Source: Sphaerochaeta sp. (GTDB lineage: Bacteria > Spirochaetota > Spirochaetia > Sphaerochaetales > Sphaerochaetaceae). Taken from it: 9,471 nt of DNA. Location: contig DMAO01000233.1 of NCBI GenBank assembly GCA_003446545.1, positions 1-9,471 on the forward strand, written 5' to 3'. Made by a program: the position numbers and the translations under genes. How positions within the stretch are numbered: the stretch's first letter is position 1; the number at the start of each line of letters is the position of its first letter. Positions 5,594-9,471 of this stretch are shown piece by piece. A model generated the notes under the pieces. That model was not told the origin of the DNA. It made no database searches and was given only the letters and a program-made list of their open reading frames with translations.

Positions 5594-8234
5594 TCAACAG
5601 CTCAATATGCTTTGAACCCTTCTCAATCTTCTCATCAAACTCAGCCTTCTTTCCCTGTTCCTTCTCAACAGCCTCTTCCCTGGCATTCGCAAGGAACTTC
5701 TCATTGGAAAGCTTCTTCAACACACCCTCAAGGCTACTCTCGTTCTTCTGCATATCCTTCTCCAAGCGGGCGATTTCCTTTTCCAGGTCGATGGCCTCCC
5801 TGACAAAGACAAAGCCCTCATAGCCGGTACCTGCCACGGGGAAGGCCCCGGTTACATCGAGGGAGTCATCTGTGTCGATAATGAGATCGGAAGCGCCAAC
5901 AAAGGTTGCTATGAGGTCCTTCTCTGCAACAAAGAAATCACTTGCTATGAAATCCTTATCCGTCTTGATGGCGAAACGGATCTTCTTGTCCACAGGGATG
6001 CCCAGTTCGCTCCGTACGGAGCGCAACAGGGTCACCGCCTCCTGCAACCTGGAAACAAGTAACGCGTCCTCAGCATAGGCTCTGTCCTCCTGATAGACAG
6101 GATAGGCACTAAGGATGAGGGGATCACTGACGTTAGGAAGCTTCTGATAGATTTCCTCTGTTATGAAACTGACAAAAGGATGCATCAGGCGCATAGAGGA
6201 TGCGAGCAGGTCAAGCAGCAGGGTGACTACCCTATCCTTCTTCTCTTGCTGCTCTGCATAGAGTCCCTGTTTGGCACTCTCTACATACCAGTCACAGAAA
6301 TCATTCCAGAAGAAGTCATAGACTGCTTGGGCCCCATCGTTGAACTTGTAGTTCTCCATGGAAAGCTTGACCTTCAGAGCAGCCAAGTTAAGCTGGTTGT
6401 AGATCCATTTGTCCATGGTGGAAAGTTCGATGGATGCCATATCCAGCAGGGTTGCCCCCTCCAGGTTCATCAGAAGAAAGCGTGCGGCGTTCCATATCTT
6501 GTTGGCAAAACGCGAGCCCATCTTGAAGGACTCCATGTCAATGAGGATATCCTGGCCTTGGGTCGCCATATAACTGAGGGTAAACTTCATGGCATCGGCG
6601 CCATAGCGGTCAACCACTTCCAAGGGATCGAGGCCATTGCCCAGGCTCTTGGACATCTTACGGCCCTGCTTGTCACGAACCAGGCCGGTGATGTAGATGT
6701 CCTTGAAGGGGACTTCCCCAAGGAACTCCAGGGAGGCCATTATCATGCGGGAAACCCAGAAAAAGATGATGTCATAGCCGGTAACCAGCGTGCTGGTTGG
6801 GAAGTAGTCTTCCATGTCCTGACTCTTATCTGGCCAGCCAAGTGTGCTGAAAGGCCACAGCCAAGAGCTGAACCAAGTATCGAGCACATCGGTTTCCTGT
6901 TCTATATTCGTTGAGTTACACTTCGGACAGTGAGTGGGATCCTCTTTTGCTACGATTACTTCACCACACTCCTGGCACACCCAGACAGGGATCCTGTGTC
7001 CCCACCAGAGCTGACGGCTGATGCACCAGTCATGGATATTCTCAAGCCAGTGGACATAGGTATTTTCCCAATGCTTGGGAAAGAACTGTATTTCATCCTT
7101 TTCCCAAGCCTCTAGGGCTTTCTTGGCCATCCCTTCCATCCTGACGAACCACTGGTTCGACAGGTAGGGCTCGATGACCGAGTGACAACGATAGCAGTGC
7201 CCTACCTCATGGATATGCACCTTTTCATTGACCAGGACACCGAGGGCCTTGAGGTCTTCGACCACAAGCTTTCTTGCATCGGTTACAGAGAGGTTTCTGT
7301 ATTTTTCAGGGCAGTTCTCATTGAGCGTACCGTCAGGATTCAGGACGTTGATAGCATCAAGTCCGTGACGCTTGCCACACTGCCAGTCATTGGGGTCGTG
7401 GGCAGGGGTGATCTTCACTATTCCTGTTCCGAAGCTCATGTCAACAAAACTGTCTGCTATGACAGGGATCTTCCTGTCGGTAAGGGGAAGGCTAAGTAGT
7501 TTGCCTACGAGAGAGGTGTAGCGCTCATCATCAGGGTGGACAGCAACAGCGACGTCGCCGAACATTGTCTCAGGACGAGTGGTAGCGACTGTTATGTAGC
7601 CCTCCCCTTCGCTATAGGGATAGCGGATGTCCCAGAGGGTGCCTACAAGCTCGTGGTGTTCCACCTCGTCATCAGCAAGGGCTGTACCACAACTGGGGCA
7701 GTAGTTGACCAGATATTCGCCCTTGTAGATCAAATCCCGCTCATAGAGAAGGACAAAGCTTTCCCGTACAGCCTTGCTGAGTCCCTCATCCATGGTGAAG
7801 CGCTCATGGCTCCAGTCACAGCTGCAACCGATCTTCTCCAGCTGGCTCTTGATGGTTGCATGGTGCTTGTCCTTCACCTCCCAGGTACGCTCGAGGAACT
7901 TTTCGCGCCCAATGTCCTGACGACGCAGACCTTCCTTTGCAAGCTGGCGTTCCACCACATGTTGGGTGGCGATACCGGCATGGTCAGTTCCAGGCACCCA
8001 AAGGGTGGGTCTCCCATTCATGCGGTAATAGCGGGTAAGGATATCCTGCAGGGAGTTGTTCAGGGCGTGACCCATATGCAAAATCCCGGTAACATTTGGA
8101 GGAGGCATAACGACAGTAAAGGGAGATGCATCTCCTTCGACAGGTTTGAACATCCCGTTCTTCATCCAATCTTCATAGATACGGTCTTCAAAATCCTTGG
8201 GATCGTAAGCCTTTGGCAACTCTACTGCCTTCAC
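5580..8234 (-). CDS. valS: Valyl-tRNA synthetase
   Basis: This cytoplasmic class I synthetase charges tRNA-Val with valine using ATP and edits misacylated threonine. The 884 residues are complete, at normal family length. HMGH (53-56) is the HIGH signature behind PPPNVTG, and the CP1 editing domain spans about 190-350. The ValRS-typical DTWFSSWLWPFS begins at 452, and KMSKS is at 526-530. The anticodon-binding helical domain covers about 600-770, and a C-terminal coiled coil, rich in Glu and Lys, runs from about 812 to 880. Cysteine pairs CPSC (179-182), CYRC (347-350), CQEC (420-423) and CPKC (436-439) look like zinc-ribbon inserts. The start is GTG 8234, placed by AGGAGG 6 nt before it; a longer in-frame reading to 8330 runs through the promoter. 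The leader is too short to hold a T-box. The last codons are duplicated at 4200-4258. Confidence 0.98.
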   Translation of the reverse strand: MKAVELPKAYDPKDFEDRIYEDWMKNGMFKPVEGDASPFTVVMPPPNVTGILHMGHALNNSLQDILTRYYRMNGRPTLWVPGTDHAGIATQHVVERQLAKEGLRRQDIGREKFLERTWEVKDKHHATIKSQLEKIGCSCDWSHERFTMDEGLSKAVRESFVLLYERDLIYKGEYLVNYCPSCGTALADDEVEHHELVGTLWDIRYPYSEGEGYITVATTRPETMFGDVAVAVHPDDERYTSLVGKLLSLPLTDRKIPVIADSFVDMSFGTGIVKITPAHDPNDWQCGKRHGLDAINVLNPDGTLNENCPEKYRNLSVTDARKLVVEDLKALGVLVNEKVHIHEVGHCYRCHSVIEPYLSNQWFVRMEGMAKKALEAWEKDEIQFFPKHWENTYVHWLENIHDWCISRQLWWGHRIPVWVCQECGEVIVAKEDPTHCPKCNSTNIEQETDVLDTWFSSWLWPFSTLGWPDKSQDMEDYFPTSTLVTGYDIIFFWVSRMIMASLEFLGEVPFKDIYITGLVRDKQGRKMSKSLGNGLDPLEVVDRYGADAMKFTLSYMATQGQDILIDMESFKMGSRFANKIWNAARFLLMNLEGATLLDMASIELSTMDKWIYNQLNLAALKVKLSMENYKFNDGAQAVYDFFWNDFCDWYVESAKQGLYAEQQEKKDRVVTLLLDLLASSMRLMHPFVSFITEEIYQKLPNVSDPLILSAYPVYQEDRAYAEDALLVSRLQEAVTLLRSVRSELGIPVDKKIRFAIKTDKDFIASDFFVAEKDLIATFVGASDLIIDTDDSLDVTGAFPVAGTGYEGFVFVREAIDLEKEIARLEKDMQKNESSLEGVLKKLSNEKFLANAREEAVEKEQGKKAEFDEKIEKGSKHIELLKSFL

Positions 8235-8269
8235 AATGGGCCTCCTACAGCGAGAAAAATAATGCGTGT

Positions 8270-8298
8270 ATAGTACCAGAATAGAGAAGGCTCTACAA
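8270..8298 (-). promoter_or_regulatory. Probable valS promoter with extended -10
   Basis: On the minus strand TTGTAG (8298-8293) and TACTAT (8275-8270) are 17 bp apart, with TGG directly before the -10 box. The predicted transcription start near 8263 gives a leader of about 29 nt before the GTG. The -35 box lies inside the hairpin at 8286-8315. Confidence 0.55.
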
Positions 8299-8315
8299 GT
8301 CAATGTAGAGCCTTC
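8286..8315 (-). terminator. Hairpin after the sigma/anti-sigma operon
   Basis: GAAGGCTCTACA (8286-8297) pairs exactly with TGTAGAGCCTTC (8304-8315) around a 6-nt loop, 27 bases past the anti-sigma stop. On the minus strand it is followed by TCTATTCT, only a partial T-tract, so termination may be incomplete. It overlaps the valS promoter. Confidence 0.6.
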
Positions 8316-8342
8316 AACGAGGGGAAACAAGGAGGCAAAGCA

Positions 8343-8879
8343 CTATTCTAGAGGCGTAACCGCCTTTACTTCCAGCGTGACCGCATACCCCATCGCATCA
8401 AGATGCTGCACTATCTGTTCCAAGGAGAAGGAATCCAAGGTGACACTCTGTGTGTCTGAGACCTGACGGACATTGGCGCTATCCATTGGAGTAGCTATGC
8501 CAGGCAGAATATCCTGGGCTTGGCTTGCATTGGTGCCGAAAAGGACAAAAGAGCCAATGAACACCACAACAAAAGCGGCAGCAGTTGTCATTAGAGCAGG
8601 AATAAGTCTGACTTGAACTTTCTTACGAAAAATATGCATCCTCTTGTCTTTCATGGGAAACCTGCTTTTTTCAAAAAAGGCGAGAACCCTATCCTGCCTC
8701 AAACTGATATCCTCATCAGGAAGGATAGCAGAAGCTATACGCTGCTGGAGCTGTCTTAGCTGGTCCAGGCGCTGTCTGCACGCATTGCAATATCCTAGAT
8801 GTTCCTCAACCTGTGTTCTCCATGGCTCATCAAGCTCACCATCAAGATAGGTATTCAACAATTCATCATCTACACACAT
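8343..8879 (-). CDS. Membrane anti-sigma factor with ZAS zinc-finger domain
   Basis: A 178-residue protein. The N-terminal cytoplasmic domain carries the ZAS/zf-HC2 signature His27-x3-Cys31-x2-Cys34 in EEHLGYCNACR. A linker of about 50 residues leads to one membrane helix at about 94-114, and a 60-residue outer domain ends the protein. Such proteins bind and hold an ECF sigma factor at the membrane, releasing it on a redox signal or after regulated proteolysis. The domain order fits a proteolysis or envelope-signal type, but this is inferred. The outer domain shows no family I recognise. The ATG at 8879 follows the sigma stop by 3 nt, and its GGAG lies in the last sigma codons, so the two are translationally coupled. 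Confidence 0.9.
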   Translation of the reverse strand: MCVDDELLNTYLDGELDEPWRTQVEEHLGYCNACRQRLDQLRQLQQRIASAILPDEDISLRQDRVLAFFEKSRFPMKDKRMHIFRKKVQVRLIPALMTTAAAFVVVFIGSFVLFGTNASQAQDILPGIATPMDSANVRQVSDTQSVTLDSFSLEQIVQHLDAMGYAVTLEVKAVTPLE

Positions 8880-8882
8880 AGG

Positions 8883-9401
8883 CTACTCCTGGGTAAGCAG
8901 TGACTCAAGCATCTTTCGTGCCCTATACACTCTCACCTTCACATTACTCTCGGAAATGTGCAAAACTTGGGCAATCTGTTTGTAGTCCATATCCGTATAC
9001 TCCTTCATCACAATGACAAGGCGGAATTTCTCCGGGAGCTGGTCTATCGCATCCTGAACCTGCTTACGGGTCTCTTTTTCCATAAGGACCTGTTCGCCTC
9101 CATTTGAGTTGGAGTGCGAAGAAGGATACTTCTTCAGCTTATCAACCATCATCATCTCACGCGATTTACGCTTTACCTGATTGATGGCTAAATTTTTCGA
9201 TACCCTAATGAGCCAATACTTGGCATCGTTAAGAGAGGGAAAAACCATGCCCTTGTCAAAAAACCTGATGAAAGCTTCTTGGCAAATTTCTTCAGCAAGA
9301 TCCTGATTATTGGTGACATGATATACTACACGCATCAAAACCGGGAAAACCTGTTCATAAACTTGCTTGAACGCCTGCTCATCGTTGCTCTGTATTTCCA
9401 T
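8883..9401 (-). CDS. ECF-type RNA polymerase sigma factor
   Basis: A 172-residue extracytoplasmic-function sigma factor containing only regions 2 and 4. Region 2 covers about 8-80, with LAEEICQEAFIRFF (35-48) as core-binding and -10 contact surface and YWLIRVSKNLAIN (62-74) as the DNA-melting part. Region 4 covers about 113-168, with QLPEKFRLVIVMKEY and the helix-turn-helix YKQIAQVLHISESNVKVRVYRARKML. A Ser/Asn-rich linker at 94-102 separates them. It would direct polymerase to a small regulon under control of the adjacent anti-sigma factor. The start at ATG 9401 has only a weak AAAG-type ribosome-binding site. The gene is complete; its upstream region is cut at the window end. Confidence 0.95.
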   Translation of the reverse strand: MEIQSNDEQAFKQVYEQVFPVLMRVVYHVTNNQDLAEEICQEAFIRFFDKGMVFPSLNDAKYWLIRVSKNLAINQVKRKSREMMMVDKLKKYPSSHSNSNGGEQVLMEKETRKQVQDAIDQLPEKFRLVIVMKEYTDMDYKQIAQVLHISESNVKVRVYRARKMLESLLTQE

Positions 9402-9419
9402 ATCTTTAACAACTCACTG

Positions 9420-9433
9420 GTAACCAAGTTACA
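9420..9433 (-). promoter_or_regulatory. Possible ECF-type -35 element upstream of the sigma gene
   Basis: TGTAAC on the minus strand (9433-9428) resembles the AAC-containing -35 element used by several ECF sigma factors, which often activate their own gene. It also forms one arm of GTAAC-caa-GTTAC (9420-9432). I see no clear matching -10 element at the expected distance before the start codon, so this is weak. Confidence 0.25.
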
Positions 9434-9471
9434 TCTTTTTTTCCAAAGAGGGCCCAGAGGCTGTATCTTTG

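Noticed and set aside
8235..8263. T-box riboswitch in front of valS
   Set aside because: The predicted leader is only about 30 nt, far too short for a T-box, and no specifier-loop structure is visible.
6180..8273. Long plus-strand open frames opposite valS (for example 6180-6914 and 7536-8273)
   Set aside because: They are antisense shadows of a well-conserved synthetase and have no recognisable domains.
8235..8330. N-terminal extension of valS
   Set aside because: The extra 32 residues have no family match and cover the promoter and leader. AGGAGG directly precedes the GTG at 8234.

Overview
The window reads as ordinary chromosome of a mid-GC bacterium with Shine-Dalgarno-led genes. Its gene mix is an Hc1-like mini-histone, a LytTR/DUF3021 pair, a NusG-domain-II membrane protein, a Phd/RelE toxin-antitoxin locus and an ECF sigma/anti-sigma pair beside valS. 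This would suit a free-living spirochaete of the Sphaerochaeta type. That placement is an inference from protein flavour, not a demonstrated assignment. No rRNA, tRNA, CRISPR array, transposase, integrase or phage gene was seen, and no gap between genes exceeds about 300 bases.

Left part (1-1850, + strand): the 3' end of a TPR-like gene is translationally coupled to a membrane-anchored family 2 glycosyltransferase resembling CruC/CrtQ. Then comes a stand-alone small basic protein of the Hc1 histone type, with its own extended -10 promoter and a rho-independent terminator.

Centre left (1946-4182, + strand): a promoter drives a tight three-gene operon. It encodes a membrane-anchored PAF-acetylhydrolase-like alpha/beta hydrolase, a LytTR DNA-binding protein starting 2 nt after the hydrolase stop, and an overlapping four-helix DUF3021 protein. 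LytTR plus membrane partner is a known regulatory arrangement; the coupled hydrolase is the unusual part and the best candidate here for an undescribed system.

Centre (4200-5593): this is the disturbed part of the window. A degraded copy of the valS 3' end and its downstream hairpin lies at 4200-4258, about 1.3 kb from the true copy at 5534-5593. Between them are a NusG-domain-II protein that has lost its conserved cysteines, a RelE-type toxin gene broken by an in-frame stop and internal deletion, its intact Phd/YefM-type antitoxin, a palindrome-marked antitoxin promoter, an AT-rich stretch, and a perfect 15-bp hairpin that probably ends the valS transcript.

Right part (5580-9471, - strand): complete valS (GTG start) has a promoter embedded in the hairpin that follows the upstream operon. 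That operon encodes an ECF sigma factor and its ZAS-type membrane anti-sigma factor, the usual design for envelope stress or signal response.
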